From: Pseudomonas wenzhouensis
GTDB taxonomy: Bacteria > Pseudomonadota > Gammaproteobacteria > Pseudomonadales > Pseudomonadaceae
Direction of reading: 5' to 3'
NCBI RefSeq assembly: GCF_021029445.1
Contig: NZ_CP072610.1
Coordinates: forward strand, 2,604,001-2,668,000
DNA length: 64,000 nt
Below, piece after piece: positions 45,019-58,802 of this stretch. Under the pieces are notes generated by a model. It was not told where the DNA came from. It worked only from the letters and a program-made list of their open reading frames with translations, and did not search any database. Each line of letters begins with the position of its first letter. Within the stretch, counting starts at the first letter, position 1. Made by a program: the position numbers and the translations under genes.

Positions 45019-46428
45019 TCAGTCCTCCACCACCCAGGTGTCCTTGGTTCCGCCGCCTTGCGACGAGTTGACCACCAGCGAGCCTTCGCGCAGTGCCACG
45101 CGCGTGAGGCCGCCGGGCACCAGGCGGGTTTCGCGACCGGTCAGGACGAACGGGCGCAGGTCGATATGGCGTGGGGCGATGCCGCGCTCGACGAAGGTCG
45201 GGCAGGTCGACAGGCACAGCGTCGGCTGGGCGATGTAAGCCTCCGGCTTGGCGATCAGCCGCGCACGGAAGTTCTCGATCTCGGCCTTGCTCGCCGCCGG
45301 GCCGACCAACATGCCGTAGCCGCCGGAACCCTGGGTTTCCTTGACCACCAGTTCGGACAGGTTGGCCAGCACATGGGACAACTCCTCCGGCTTGCGGCAC
45401 TGCCAGGTAGGTACGTTCTTGAGGATCGGCTCCTCGTCGAGGTAGAAGCGGATCATGTCGCCGACATAGGGGTAGATCGACTTGTCGTCGGCCACGCCAG
45501 TACCAATGGCGTTGGCCAGCACCACGTTGCGTGAGCGGTAGGCCGAGAGCAGGCCAGGCACGCCGAGCATCGAATCAGGGTTGAAGGCCAGCGGATCGAG
45601 GAAGGCATCATCGAGGCGGCGGTAGATCACGTCCACCTGCCGCGCACCGGCGGTGGTGCGCATGTAGACCTTGTCATCACGCACGAACAGGTCAGCGCCC
45701 TCTACCAGCTCCACGCCCATCTCGCGGGCGAGGAAGGCGTGTTCGAAGTAGGCGCTGTTGAAGCGCCCTGGGGTCAGTACCACCACCGTGGGATTGTCCA
45801 GCGGGCTGGAACTCTTCAGCGCGTCGAGCAACAGGTTCGGGTAGTGATCCACCGGCGCCACGCGCTGCGCGGCGAACAGCTCGGGGAACAGGCGCATCAT
45901 CATCTTGCGGTCTTCGAGCATGTAGCTGACGCCGCTGGGGGTGCGCAAGTTGTCTTCGAGCACGTAGTAACTGCCATCACCGTCACGCACTAGGTCGACC
46001 CCGGCGATGTGCGCGTAGATATCGCGGTGCAGGTCGAGGCCCTGCATGGCCATCTGGTAGCCCTCGTTGGCCAGCACCTGCTCGGCCGGGATGATCCCCG
46101 CCTTGATGATGCGCTGGTCATGGTAAAGATCGGCAAGGAACAGGTTGAGCGCCTGTACGCGCTGGATACAGCCGCGTTCGACGACGCGCCATTCGCTGGC
46201 AGGGATGGAGCGGGGAATGATGTCGAAGGGGATCAGGCGCTCGGTGCCCTGATCATCCCCATAGAGGGTGAAGGTGATACCGGCACGGTGGAACAGAAGG
46301 TCGGCTTCTCGTCGGCGCTGGGCCAGCAGATCATCCGGCGTGTCTGCCAACCAGCGGGCAAATTCGCAGTAGTGCGGGCGGACAGCGCCGCTCGCGTCGT
46401 ACATCTCGTCATAAAAGGTGCGGGCCAT
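45019..46428 (-). CDS. Circularly permuted ATP-grasp protein
   Basis: 469 residues from the ATG at 46428 (MARTFYDEMYDASGAVRPHY), with AAGGAG six to ten bases before it. The family is a circularly permuted ATP-grasp amidoligase; typical segments are YVLEDNLRTPSGVSYML and VKETQGSGGYGMLVGP. First gene of the cassette with the alpha-E and transglutaminase genes. No proteasome-like (Anbu) gene follows in the window. It probably forms an amide bond on a peptide substrate, but the substrate is not known. Confidence 0.9.
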   Translation of the reverse strand: MARTFYDEMYDASGAVRPHYCEFARWLADTPDDLLAQRRREADLLFHRAGITFTLYGDDQGTERLIPFDIIPRSIPASEWRVVERGCIQRVQALNLFLADLYHDQRIIKAGIIPAEQVLANEGYQMAMQGLDLHRDIYAHIAGVDLVRDGDGSYYVLEDNLRTPSGVSYMLEDRKMMMRLFPELFAAQRVAPVDHYPNLLLDALKSSSPLDNPTVVVLTPGRFNSAYFEHAFLAREMGVELVEGADLFVRDDKVYMRTTAGARQVDVIYRRLDDAFLDPLAFNPDSMLGVPGLLSAYRSRNVVLANAIGTGVADDKSIYPYVGDMIRFYLDEEPILKNVPTWQCRKPEELSHVLANLSELVVKETQGSGGYGMLVGPAASKAEIENFRARLIAKPEAYIAQPTLCLSTCPTFVERGIAPRHIDLRPFVLTGRETRLVPGGLTRVALREGSLVVNSSQGGGTKDTWVVED

Positions 46429-46710
46429 GCCGTACTCCTTGTCACCCGGACTTGCAGCATCCACTGCAAGCTGCGAGCCAGCCTATCTAAACCATTAAAA
46501 TCAACCACTTAGCTAACGAACATAAAACAAGCGCACCAATATCGTGCAGTGCAGTGACCCGCTTCTGATGCCACGTCCCATTGCGTGGCACGTCACATCC
46601 GCAGCCTCTGTACGCGGGTGCCGCCCCCCCTAACGCTGACCATCGAAGGCCACAGTGCGTGACTGTCCGGTCGAGTGCAACCGCTTGCGCATTACCGGCT
46701 CATGCAAGTC

Positions 46711-47397
46711 TCAGGGCGTTCGCCACGAGGCAAGCAGAAAGTCGACCGTACGTTCGATGGCGTGCTGCAGATGCTGCTCATGGGTAAACCCCGAGACCTT
46801 GAGCGGTTTGAGATCGTGATCGGCTGCCGGTAACCAGTGCAGCTCGATGGCAGGTGCCAGGTCATAGCCGGCAACCGTCTCGCGATTGCCCAGGGCATCG
46901 CGCTCACCCTGGATGATCAGCGTGGGCCTGCGCAGCTCGGCAAGATGAGCAACGCGCGGCTTCTCGGGCTTGCCGGCGGCGTAGAAGGGATAACCGAAGC
47001 AAACCAGGGCGCAGACGTCCAGCTCGTCAGCCAGCAAGCTGGCCATACGTCCGCCCATGGACTTGCCTCCCATGGCCAGCGGCCCTGTGACCTGCTGCCG
47101 CACCAGCCCATGCACCTCACGCCATTGCTGCAGCAGTTGCGCCTGCACATTGGGCGGTCGCTTGCGCCCATCCAGCCGGCGCTGCGCCATGTAGGCGAAC
47201 TCGAAGCGCACCACGCGCACGCCGCGCGCGGCAAGACCTTGAGCCATGTACTGCATGAACGGGCTGTCCATCGGCGCACCCGCGCCATGGGCCAGGATCA
47301 GCGTACTGAACGCCCCCTGCGGCGGTTCGTCCCACAGCCAGGGTAGTCCCCGCTCACATTGACCGGCGTCAATAAACCCAGATGGCCCTTTGCTCAT
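46711..47397 (-). CDS. Alpha/beta-hydrolase family protein
   Basis: 228 residues. The nucleophile elbow is [11 protein letters not shown], with oxyanion region [13 protein letters not shown], candidate acid in GERDALG and histidine in AADHDLKP. It belongs to the dienelactone-hydrolase-like / KANL3-Tex30 group; the substrate is unknown. GAGGC precedes the start. Divergent from ccoN1. The 282-base gap before the ATP-grasp gene (46429-46710) shows nothing recognisable. Confidence 0.82.
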   Translation of the reverse strand: MSKGPSGFIDAGQCERGLPWLWDEPPQGAFSTLILAHGAGAPMDSPFMQYMAQGLAARGVRVVRFEFAYMAQRRLDGRKRPPNVQAQLLQQWREVHGLVRQQVTGPLAMGGKSMGGRMASLLADELDVCALVCFGYPFYAAGKPEKPRVAHLAELRRPTLIIQGERDALGNRETVAGYDLAPAIELHWLPAADHDLKPLKVSGFTHEQHLQHAIERTVDFLLASWRTP

Positions 47398-47498
47398 GCT
47401 TGCCTCGCGTCGATATCTGTGGTGTTCGTGGCCTGCTCATGCCTGGGGGTGCCACGGATATCGGCCGCTCTGCCATAACCGTGGATGGAAGCCCAGAC

Positions 47499-48937
<1,439 letters not shown>

Positions 48938-48938
<1 letters not shown>

Positions 48939-49546
48939 TGAAACACGAGATTCTCGAGAAGAACATCGGCCTGATGGCCCTGGTGATGATCCTGGCGGTC
49001 AGCATCGGCGGCCTGACGCAGATCGTCCCGCTGTTCTTCCAGGACGTCACCAACGAGCCGGTTGATGGTCTCAAGCCCTACACCGCGCTGCAACTGGAAG
49101 GCCGCGACATTTACATCCGCGAGGGCTGCGTCGGCTGCCACTCGCAGATGATCCGCCCGTTCCGCGCCGAGACCGAGCGCTACGGTCACTACTCCGTCGC
49201 CGGCGAAAGCGTCTGGGATCACCCCTTCCTGTGGGGCTCCAAGCGTACCGGCCCGGACCTGGCCCGCGTCGGCGGTCGCTACTCGGACGAGTGGCATCGC
49301 GCCCACCTGTACAACCCGCGCAACGTCGTGCCGGAGTCGATCATGCCCGCCTACCCCTGGCTGGTCGAACAGAGCCTCGATGGCAAGGACACGGCCAAGA
49401 AGATGGGCGCCTTGCGCACATTGGGCGTGCCCTACAGCGAAGAAGACATCGCCGGCGCCAGCGATGCGGTCAAGGGCAAGAGCGAGATGGATGCTCTGGT
49501 CGCCTACCTGCAGGTGCTTGGCACCGCCGTGAAGAACAAGAGGTGA
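48938..49546 (+). CDS. ccoO1: cbb3-type cytochrome c oxidase subunit II, copy 1
   Basis: Membrane-anchored monohaem cytochrome c, 202 residues. Single N-terminal helix, haem motif in [10 protein letters not shown], and Met ligand probably in [11 protein letters not shown]. Passes electrons from CcoP to CcoN. About 210 bases (49130-49339) are almost identical to ccoO2. Confidence 0.97.
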
Positions 49547-49551
49547 GCGAC

Positions 49552-49731
49552 ATGTTCGAGCTTATCGATATCGGCACCCTGCGCGGTCTGGGCAGCGCAC
49601 TGGTTCTGATCGCCTTCACCGCTGTTACCCTCTGGGCTTATAGCGGCAAGCGCCGCGACGCCTTCGCCGAGGCCGCCAACCTGCCCTTCGCCGATGAGTC
49701 CAAGCCCGCCGTTTCGAGGACCCAAGCATGA
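49552..49731 (+). CDS. ccoQ1: cbb3-type oxidase small subunit CcoQ, copy 1
   Basis: 59 residues with one membrane helix ([20 protein letters not shown]), starting [11 protein letters not shown]. Stabilises the oxidase. It starts five bases after ccoO1 and overlaps ccoP1 (ATGA). Confidence 0.93.
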   Translation: MFELIDIGTLRGLGSALVLIAFTAVTLWAYSGKRRDAFAEAANLPFADESKPAVSRTQA

Positions 49732-50654
49732 CCACCTTCTGGAGTTGGTACATCACCCTGCTGACCGTTGGTTCGCTGGTTGCGCTGTTCTGGCTGATTT
49801 TCGCCACCCGCAAGGGCGAAGTTCACAAGAACCCCACCGAGCAGACCATGGGTCACTCTTTCGATGGCATCGAGGAGTACGACAACCCGCTGCCCAAGTG
49901 GTGGTTCATGTTGTTCGTCGGCACCCTGGTGTTTTCCGTGGCTTACCTGCTGCTGTATCCGGGCCTGGGTAACTTCAAGGGCCTGCTGCCGGGCTACGAG
50001 GATGGCTGGACCCAGGTCAACCAGTGGCAGCGCGAAATGGATCGCGCCGATGAGCTGTACGGCCCGATTTTCGCTAAATATGCCGCCATGCCCATCGAGG
50101 AAGTGGCCAAGGACGAGCGCGCGCTGAAAATGGGCGGTCGCCTGTTCGCCTCCAACTGCTCGGTGTGCCATGGCTCGGATGCCAAGGGCAGCTACGGCTT
50201 CCCCAACCTGACGGACAACAGCTGGCGCTGGGGCGGTGAGCCGGAAACCATCAAAGCCTCCATCATGCATGGCCGCATGGGCGTAATGCCGGCACAAGGC
50301 CCGATGATCGGCGAAGATGGCGTGCGTAACGTCGCAGCCTACGTGCTCACCGAACTGGGTGGTCGTGAGCTGCCCGAGGGCACGGAAGCGGACATCGCCG
50401 CCGGCAAGCAGATCTTCTCCACCCTCTGCGCCGCCTGCCATACCCCTGCCGGCACCGGCATGCCGATGATGGGCGCGCCGGACCTGACCCAACCCAGCGC
50501 GTTCATCTACGGCAGCAGCTTCGCCCAACTGCAACAGACCATTCGCTATGGTCGCAGCGGCAACATGCCGGCTCAGGGTGATTTTCTCGGTAACGACAAG
50601 GCTCACCTGCTGGCTGCTTACGTGCTCAAGCTGAGCCAGGGCGAAGACAAGTAA
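49728..50654 (+). CDS. ccoP1: cbb3-type cytochrome c oxidase subunit III, copy 1
   Basis: Membrane-anchored dihaem cytochrome c, 308 residues. The two haem motifs are CSVCHGSD and CAACHTPA. The N-terminal helices and the [15 protein letters not shown] segment are typical. It accepts electrons from soluble cytochromes. Compared with copy 2 it lacks a 23-residue stretch in the linker before the first haem domain. Confidence 0.97.
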   Translation: MTTFWSWYITLLTVGSLVALFWLIFATRKGEVHKNPTEQTMGHSFDGIEEYDNPLPKWWFMLFVGTLVFSVAYLLLYPGLGNFKGLLPGYEDGWTQVNQWQREMDRADELYGPIFAKYAAMPIEEVAKDERALKMGGRLFASNCSVCHGSDAKGSYGFPNLTDNSWRWGGEPETIKASIMHGRMGVMPAQGPMIGEDGVRNVAAYVLTELGGRELPEGTEADIAAGKQIFSTLCAACHTPAGTGMPMMGAPDLTQPSAFIYGSSFAQLQQTIRYGRSGNMPAQGDFLGNDKAHLLAAYVLKLSQGEDK

Positions 50655-52449
<1,795 letters not shown>

Positions 52450-52450
<1 letters not shown>

Positions 52451-53058
52451 TGAAACACGAAATCATCGAGAAGAACATCGGCCTGATGGCGCTGCTGATG
52501 GTGATCGCCGTCAGCATCGGCGGCCTGACCCAGATCGTCCCGCTGTTCTTCCAGGACGTCACCAATGAGCCGGTGGAAGGCCTCAAGCCCTACACCGCGC
52601 TGCAACTGGAAGGCCGCGACATCTATATCAAGGAAGGTTGTGTCGGCTGCCACTCGCAGATGATCCGCCCGTTCCGCGCCGAGACCGAGCGTTACGGTCA
52701 CTACTCCGTCGCCGGCGAAAGCGTCTGGGATCACCCCTTCCTGTGGGGCTCCAAGCGTACCGGCCCGGATCTGGCCCGTGTCGGCGGTCGCTACTCGGAC
52801 GAGTGGCATCGCGCCCACCTGTACAACCCGCGCAACGTCGTGCCGGAGTCGAAGATGCCTGCCTACCCCTGGCTGGTGGAAAACAGGCTCGACGGTCGCG
52901 ACACCGCGAAGAAGATGGAAGTCATGCGTGGCTTCGGCATCCCCTACACCGACGAAGATATCGCCGGCGCCCGCGATGCCGTGAAAGGCAAGACCGAAAT
53001 GGACGCGCTGATCGCGTACCTGCAGGTTCTCGGCACTTCCATCAAGAACAAACGGTAA
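52450..53058 (+). CDS. ccoO2: cbb3-type cytochrome c oxidase subunit II, copy 2
   Basis: 202 residues with haem motif [10 protein letters not shown], nearly identical to CcoO1. Most differences fall at the ends, for example KEGCVGCH for REGCVGCH and [13 protein letters not shown] for [13 protein letters not shown]. Confidence 0.97.
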
Positions 53059-53064
53059 GACGCT

Positions 53065-53253
53065 ATGGACATCGGGATGATTCGCGGCATCGGCACGGCG
53101 GTGGTGTTCATCGCCTTCATCGGCGTGGTGCTCTGGGCTTACAGCAGCAAGCGCAAATCGAGCTTCGACGAAGCTGCCAACCTGCCCTTCGCCGACGATC
53201 CCAAGCCCGAGTCCACGCGCGATCAGGACTCTTCCAGGAGCAATAACCAATGA
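53065..53253 (+). CDS. ccoQ2: cbb3-type oxidase small subunit CcoQ, copy 2
   Basis: 62 residues, one membrane helix ([20 protein letters not shown]). Starts MDIGMIRG seven bases after ccoO2 and overlaps ccoP2 by four. Confidence 0.92.
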   Translation: MDIGMIRGIGTAVVFIAFIGVVLWAYSSKRKSSFDEAANLPFADDPKPESTRDQDSSRSNNQ

Positions 53254-54245
53254 CCACGTTCTGGAGTTGGTACGTAACCATTCTGTCTCTGGGCACCATC
53301 TTCGCCCTGACCTGGCTGATCTTCGGCACCCGCAAGGGCCAGCGCCAGGAAACCACCGAAGAAACCGTCGGGCACAGCTTCGATGGCATCGAGGAGTATG
53401 ACAACCCACTGCCGAAGTGGTGGTTCATGCTGTTCGTCGCCACCATCGTCTTCGCCCTCGGCTACCTCGCCCTGTACCCTGGCCTGGGTAACTTCAAAGG
53501 CCTGCTGCCGGGCTACGACTACGTCGACAGCGAGAAGCAGACCCCTTTCGCTGCCGGTGTACAGATCGCTGACGGTTCCATGCGTCACTCCGGCTGGACC
53601 GGCGTGCACCAGTGGGAAAAGGAAATGGCGCGTGCCGATGAGCAATACGGCCCGCTGTTCGCCAAGTACGCCGCCATGCCCATAGAAGAAGTGGCCAAGG
53701 ACGAGCAAGCCCTGAAAATGGGTGGCCGCCTGTTCGCCTCCAACTGCTCGGTGTGCCACGGCTCCGATGCCAAGGGCAGCTACGGTTTCCCCAACCTGAC
53801 CGACAACGAATGGCGCTGGGGCGGCGAGCCGGAAACCATCAAGACCACCCTGCTCAAGGGCCGTCAGGGCATGATGCCTGCTCAGGGTCCGATCATTGGT
53901 GAAGATGGCGTGCGCAATGTTGCCGCCTACGTCCTCACCGAGCTCGGCGGTCGCGAACTGCCGGAAGGTGTCGAGGCTGACATCGAGGCCGGCAAGCAAG
54001 TGTTCGGCACCGTCTGCGCGGCCTGCCATACCCCGGCTGGCACCGGCATGCAGGCCCTTGGCGCACCGAACCTGACCAACCCGGCCGCGTTCATCTACGG
54101 CAGCAGCTACGCGCAACTGCAGCAGACCATTCGCTACGGCCGTCACGGCAACATGCCAGCCCAGGAAGAATTCCTTGGCAACGACAAGGTGCACCTGCTG
54201 GCTGCCTATGTGTACAGCCTGTCGCACAAGGCCGAAGAGCAGTAA
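53250..54245 (+). CDS. ccoP2: cbb3-type cytochrome c oxidase subunit III, copy 2
   Basis: 331 residues, dihaem ([16 protein letters not shown]). It has an extra 23 residues in the linker (around [20 protein letters not shown]) absent from copy 1, placed in the periplasm between the membrane anchor and the first haem domain. Last gene of operon 2; an 11-base-stem terminator follows. Confidence 0.97.
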   Translation: MTTFWSWYVTILSLGTIFALTWLIFGTRKGQRQETTEETVGHSFDGIEEYDNPLPKWWFMLFVATIVFALGYLALYPGLGNFKGLLPGYDYVDSEKQTPFAAGVQIADGSMRHSGWTGVHQWEKEMARADEQYGPLFAKYAAMPIEEVAKDEQALKMGGRLFASNCSVCHGSDAKGSYGFPNLTDNEWRWGGEPETIKTTLLKGRQGMMPAQGPIIGEDGVRNVAAYVLTELGGRELPEGVEADIEAGKQVFGTVCAACHTPAGTGMQALGAPNLTNPAAFIYGSSYAQLQQTIRYGRHGNMPAQEEFLGNDKVHLLAAYVYSLSHKAEEQ

Positions 54246-54261
54246 GCGCAAAGCGACTCTT

Positions 54262-54275
54262 TTGACAAGGGTCAA
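54262..54275 (+). promoter_or_regulatory. ANR box upstream of ccoG
   Basis: TTGACAAGGGTCAA is a perfect palindrome of the TTGAC-N4-GTCAA class. It sits just after ccoP2 and directly before the terminator hairpin, so ANR-dependent initiation would occur at or beyond the hairpin, towards ccoG. Confidence 0.72.
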
Positions 54276-54277
54276 TG

Positions 54278-54315
54278 AACGCCCGGGTCGCGACTGCTGG
54301 TCGCACCCGGGCGTT
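54278..54315 (+). terminator. Terminator of the second cco operon
   Basis: AACGCCCGGGT / ACCCGGGCGTT perfect 11-base stem followed by GTCTTTC. Confidence 0.85.
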
Positions 54316-54406
54316 GTCTTTCAGGCGTACCATATAGTCATCGTGAAATGACCCTGACCGGCACGCATCGGCCCGGGCTGCCAACCAACCGCCGTGGTAT
54401 GCATCG

Positions 54407-55819
54407 ATGAGCGAACAGATCCCCGTACAGGACATCACCCCCCCTTCCACCAAGAACGCCAGCGTCGATCTCTACGCCAGCCGGGAGAAGATCTACACGC
54501 GCGCGTTCACGGGCCTGTTCCGCAATCTGCGACTTGCCGGCGGCGCCCTGCTGTTCCTGCTGTTCTTCGGCACCGTCTGGCTGAACTGGGAAGGCCGCCA
54601 GGCCGTGTGGTGGAACCTGCCGGAACGCAAGTTCCATATCTTCGGCGCCACCTACTGGCCGCAGGACTTCATGCTGCTGTCGTGGCTGCTGATCATCTGC
54701 GCCTTTGGCCTGTTCTTCATCACCGTGTTCGCCGGACGCGTCTGGTGTGGTTATACCTGCCCGCAAAGCGTGTTCACCTGGGTGTTCATGTGGGCGGAGA
54801 AAGTCACCGAGGGCGACCGCAACCAGCGCATGAAGCTGGACAAGCAGTCCATGAGCGGCAGGAAATTTACACGCAAGCTGGCCAAGCACGGCATCTGGGT
54901 GGGCGTATCACTGCTCACCGCTATCACCTTCGTCGGCTACTTCACGCCCATTCGTGACCTGGTCATCGAGCTCTTCACCGGCCAGGCCAGCGGTTGGGCC
55001 TACTTCTGGATCGGCTTCTTCACCCTCGCCACCTACGGCAACGCCGGCTACCTGCGCGAACAGGTGTGCATCTACATGTGCCCGTATGCGCGCTTTCAGA
55101 GCGTGATGTTCGACCAGGACACCCTGATCGTGTCCTACGATCCGCGCCGGGGCGAGTCGCGCGGGCCGCGCAAGAAGGACGCCGACTACAAGGCGCAGGG
55201 CCTCGGCGACTGCATCGATTGCAAGATGTGCGTACAGGTCTGCCCGACCGGCATCGACATCCGTGATGGCCTGCAGATCGAATGCATCGGCTGCGCCGCC
55301 TGCATCGATGCCTGCGACGACATCATGGACAAGATGAACTATCCCAAGGGGCTGATCAGCTACACCACTGAACACAACCTGTCCGGGCGCAAGACCCACC
55401 TGCTGCGCCCGCGCCTGATCGGCTACGCTGTCGCGCTGGTGGCGATGATCGGCCTGTTCGCCTGGGCCGTGGCCAATCGCCCGCTGGTGGAGCTGGACGT
55501 GCTCAAGGACCGCGTGCTGTTCCGCGAGAACGAGCGTGGCCACATCGAGAACGTCTACACCCTGAAGATCATGAACAAGGCGCAGCGCGACATGACCTAC
55601 GTGATCACCGCCGACGGTCTCGACGGCCTGGTCTACGAAGGCAAGCGCGAAGTACGGGCGCTGGCCGGCGAGGTCTATTCCTTCCCGGTCGAGCTGTCCA
55701 TCGCACCGGAAAAACTGCCTTCCAGCGCCAACAACATCGTCTTCCACGTACAATCGGTAGACGACCCCAGTATCAAGAACGACGCCGACAGCCGTTTCAT
55801 CGGCCCAAGCGTCCGCTGA
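54407..55819 (+). CDS. ccoG: cbb3 oxidase assembly / copper-related ferredoxin-type protein CcoG
   Basis: 470 residues. Membrane protein with several helices and two 4Fe-4S motifs (CIDCKMCVQVCP and CIGCAACIDACDDIM), plus WCGYTCPQ. Members of the family reduce copper for delivery to the oxidase. The C-terminal domain is periplasmic, Ig-like. First gene of the assembly operon ccoGHIS. Confidence 0.95.
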   Translation: MSEQIPVQDITPPSTKNASVDLYASREKIYTRAFTGLFRNLRLAGGALLFLLFFGTVWLNWEGRQAVWWNLPERKFHIFGATYWPQDFMLLSWLLIICAFGLFFITVFAGRVWCGYTCPQSVFTWVFMWAEKVTEGDRNQRMKLDKQSMSGRKFTRKLAKHGIWVGVSLLTAITFVGYFTPIRDLVIELFTGQASGWAYFWIGFFTLATYGNAGYLREQVCIYMCPYARFQSVMFDQDTLIVSYDPRRGESRGPRKKDADYKAQGLGDCIDCKMCVQVCPTGIDIRDGLQIECIGCAACIDACDDIMDKMNYPKGLISYTTEHNLSGRKTHLLRPRLIGYAVALVAMIGLFAWAVANRPLVELDVLKDRVLFRENERGHIENVYTLKIMNKAQRDMTYVITADGLDGLVYEGKREVRALAGEVYSFPVELSIAPEKLPSSANNIVFHVQSVDDPSIKNDADSRFIGPSVR

Positions 55820-55832
55820 CGACGGAAAACGC

Positions 55833-56351
55833 ATGAGCGAACACACCACATCGCCAGTCAAACCCTGGTACAAGCAGTTCTGGCCCTGGTTCATCCTGTT
55901 CCTGTTGGGCTACTCGGTGGTGCAGGGGCTGACCCTGCTCACCATCGCCACCAAGAACCCGCCGGGCCTCATCTCGGATGATTACTACGACGTCGGCAAA
56001 GGCATCAACCAGTCGCTGGAACGCGAGAAACTGGCAGAACGCCTGCAACTGCACGGCGAGCTGGTGCTGGACAACACCACCGGTACCGCGCTGCTGAGCC
56101 TGCAGGGCAACAGCCGGCCGCAGCAGATCGTGCTCAACCTGATATCGCCAACCCAGCCGGAACGTGACCGCCGGGTGATCCTGCAACCCACTGCTGACGG
56201 TCACTACCGTGGTCAGATGGTCGATCAGGTCAGCGGTCGCCGCTTCGTCGAATTGCTCGGCCAGGAAGGTAGCCAGAACTGGCGCCTGTTCGAGGAAGAA
56301 ACCATCGCCGATGGCCAGACCATCATGATCGGTGACAATCCCTCCTACTGA
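55833..56351 (+). CDS. ccoH: cbb3 oxidase assembly protein CcoH (FixH family)
   Basis: 172 residues with one N-terminal membrane helix (WFILFLLGYSVVQGLTLLTI) and a periplasmic FixH domain with DDYYDVGKGINQ, typical of the family. Needed for oxidase assembly. Starts 13 bases after ccoG. Confidence 0.92.
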   Translation: MSEHTTSPVKPWYKQFWPWFILFLLGYSVVQGLTLLTIATKNPPGLISDDYYDVGKGINQSLEREKLAERLQLHGELVLDNTTGTALLSLQGNSRPQQIVLNLISPTQPERDRRVILQPTADGHYRGQMVDQVSGRRFVELLGQEGSQNWRLFEEETIADGQTIMIGDNPSY

Positions 56352-56359
56352 CCCTGCCG

Positions 56360-58756
56360 ATGCCCGCCCCTACTCCCTGCTACCACTGTGGCCTGCCGGT
56401 GCCTGCCGGCAGTCAGTTCAGTGCCGACGTGCTCGGCCAGGCCCGGCAAATGTGCTGCCCCGGCTGCCAGGCGGTGGCCGAAGCCATCGTCGCCGGCGGG
56501 CTTGAGCACTATTACAGCCATCGCAGCGAAAGTGCCGCCAACCCGCAGGCACTGCCCGCCGCCCTGCCTGACGAACTGGCACTCTACGACCGCAGTGACG
56601 TGCAGCAGTCTTTCGTCCAGCACGAAGGCGAGCTGAGCGAAACCCAATTGCTGATAGAAGGCATCAGTTGCGCCGCCTGCGGCTGGCTGATCGAAAAACA
56701 TCTGCGCGGCGTAGCCGGCGTAGCCGAAGCGCACCTGAACCTGTCCAACCACCGCCTGCAGGTGCGCTGGCAGGATAGCCGGATACCCTTGAGCCAACTG
56801 CTCGCCGAATTGCGCCGCATTGGCTACGCCGCTCATCCGTGGCGCGCCGACGAGGCGGCCGAGCGCATGGCTGCGGAGAATCACCGGCGCATGCGCGAGT
56901 TGGGTGTGGCCGGGTTGCTGTGGATGCAGGTGATGATGGCGACCATGGCCACCTGGCCGGAGTTCAACATCGACCTGTCGCCGGAACTGGACAAGATCCT
57001 GCGTTGGACCAGCCTGTTCCTCACCACGCCCATCGTCTTCTACTGTTGCGGCCAGTTCTTCCGCGGCGCCCTGCGCGACCTGCGCACGCGCCACCTGACC
57101 ATGGACGTATCGGTCTCGCTGGCCATTGGCGGCGCCTATGTCGCCGGCATCTGGTCGACCATCACCGGCCAGGGCGAGCTGTATTTCGACGCGGTGGGCA
57201 TGTTCGCCCTGTTCCTCCTCGCCGGCCGCTATCTGGAACGGCGTGCGCGTGAACGCACCGCCGCCGCCACCGCGCAACTGGTCAAGCTGCTGCCGGCGTC
57301 CTGCCTGCGTCTGGACGCCGACGGTCAGAGCCAGCGCATTCTGCTGCGCGAACTGCAGGTCGGCGAACAGGTGCTGGTGCAGCCCGGCTCGCTGATTCCC
57401 GCTGACGGGCGCATTCTTGCCGGCCAGTCCAGCGTCGACGAGTCACTGCTGACGGGTGAATACCTGCCTCAGGCACGCGGCATCGGCGACGGCGTCACTG
57501 CCGGCACGCTGAATGTCGAAGGCCCGCTGACCGTCGAGGTGCAGGCGCTGGGCGATGCCACGCGCCTATCGGCCATCGTCCGCCTGCTGGAACGCGCGCA
57601 GAGCGAGAAACCGCGCCTGGCGGAAATCGCCGACCGCGTCTCGCAATGGTTTCTGTTGTTCATCCTCGTGGCGGCTGCCGTGGTCGGCTACGCCTGGTGG
57701 GAGATCGACTCCAGCCGCGCCTTCTGGGTCGTGCTCGCCCTGCTCGTGGCTACCTGCCCTTGCGCACTGGCCCTCGCCACACCAACAGCGCTGACCACCG
57801 CCACCGGCAGCCTGCACAAACTGGGCATGCTGCTGACCCGCGGCCACGTGCTCGAAGGCCTCAACCAGGTCGACACCCTGGTACTGGACAAGACCGGCAC
57901 ACTGACCGAAGGTCGCCTGACGCTCAAGGCTATCCACCCGCTGCGCGATCTCGACGAGGGCGATTGCCTGGCGCTGGCGGCTGCACTGGAAAACCGTTCG
58001 GAGCACCCTATCGCCCGCGCCTTCAGCCAGGCGCCGCGCGCAGCGCAATCCGTCGATAGCCATCCGGGCCAGGGCTTGCAGGGCAGCGTCGACGGACGCC
58101 TGCTACGCATCGGCGAAGCCAGTTTCGTCTGCGCCCTGAGCGGCCAGACCGCACCACCGATTGCCAGCGAGCACGGCCAGTGGTTGCTGCTGGGCGACGA
58201 ACAGGGAGCACTGGCCTGGTTCGTCCTCGACGACCGCCTGCGTGAAGACGCGCCGGACCTGATCGCCGCAGCACGTGCCCGCGGCTGGAACATTCACCTG
58301 CTGTCTGGCGACAGCTCGCCGATGGTGGGCGAAGTCGCCCGTCAACTGGGCATCGAAGATGCCCGTGGCGGCCTGACCCCGGATGCCAAACTGGCAGTAC
58401 TCAAACAGCTGCACAGCGAAGGCCGCCGCGTGCTGATGCTTGGCGATGGCGTCAATGATGTACCAGTGCTGGCCGCTGCCGACATCAGCGTGGCCATGGG
58501 CTCGGCGTCCGACCTGGCGAAAACCAGCGCCGATGCGGTGTTGCTGTCCAATCGCCTGAGCAGCCTGGTCGACGGCCTGAAACTGGCCAAGCGCACGCGC
58601 CGTATCATCATCGAAAACCTGGCCTGGGCGACGCTGTACAATGGCCTGGTGCTACCCTTCGCAGCCCTGGGTCTGATCACACCGATCTGGGCGGCGGTGG
58701 GGATGTCGCTCAGCTCGCTGCTGGTGGTGCTCAATGCGCTGCGCCTGAGTCGTTGA
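56360..58756 (+). CDS. ccoI: P-type copper ATPase for cbb3 oxidase assembly CcoI
   Basis: 798 residues. Exports copper for CuB insertion. N-terminal cysteine cluster (CYHCGLP, CCPGCQAV), then a heavy-metal domain with GISCAACGWL, the membrane CPC motif (TCPCALALATP), the phosphorylation site DKTGTLTEG, and hinge GDGVNDVPVL. Eight bases after ccoH. This is a CopA2/FixI-type low-flux exporter rather than a detoxifying pump, judged by its operon. Confidence 0.96.
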   Translation: MPAPTPCYHCGLPVPAGSQFSADVLGQARQMCCPGCQAVAEAIVAGGLEHYYSHRSESAANPQALPAALPDELALYDRSDVQQSFVQHEGELSETQLLIEGISCAACGWLIEKHLRGVAGVAEAHLNLSNHRLQVRWQDSRIPLSQLLAELRRIGYAAHPWRADEAAERMAAENHRRMRELGVAGLLWMQVMMATMATWPEFNIDLSPELDKILRWTSLFLTTPIVFYCCGQFFRGALRDLRTRHLTMDVSVSLAIGGAYVAGIWSTITGQGELYFDAVGMFALFLLAGRYLERRARERTAAATAQLVKLLPASCLRLDADGQSQRILLRELQVGEQVLVQPGSLIPADGRILAGQSSVDESLLTGEYLPQARGIGDGVTAGTLNVEGPLTVEVQALGDATRLSAIVRLLERAQSEKPRLAEIADRVSQWFLLFILVAAAVVGYAWWEIDSSRAFWVVLALLVATCPCALALATPTALTTATGSLHKLGMLLTRGHVLEGLNQVDTLVLDKTGTLTEGRLTLKAIHPLRDLDEGDCLALAAALENRSEHPIARAFSQAPRAAQSVDSHPGQGLQGSVDGRLLRIGEASFVCALSGQTAPPIASEHGQWLLLGDEQGALAWFVLDDRLREDAPDLIAAARARGWNIHLLSGDSSPMVGEVARQLGIEDARGGLTPDAKLAVLKQLHSEGRRVLMLGDGVNDVPVLAAADISVAMGSASDLAKTSADAVLLSNRLSSLVDGLKLAKRTRRIIIENLAWATLYNGLVLPFAALGLITPIWAAVGMSLSSLLVVLNALRLSR

Positions 58757-58802
58757 CGCCAACGAGTTTGCCCCCACAGGCTGTCCTTACACGAGAGATG
58801 CC

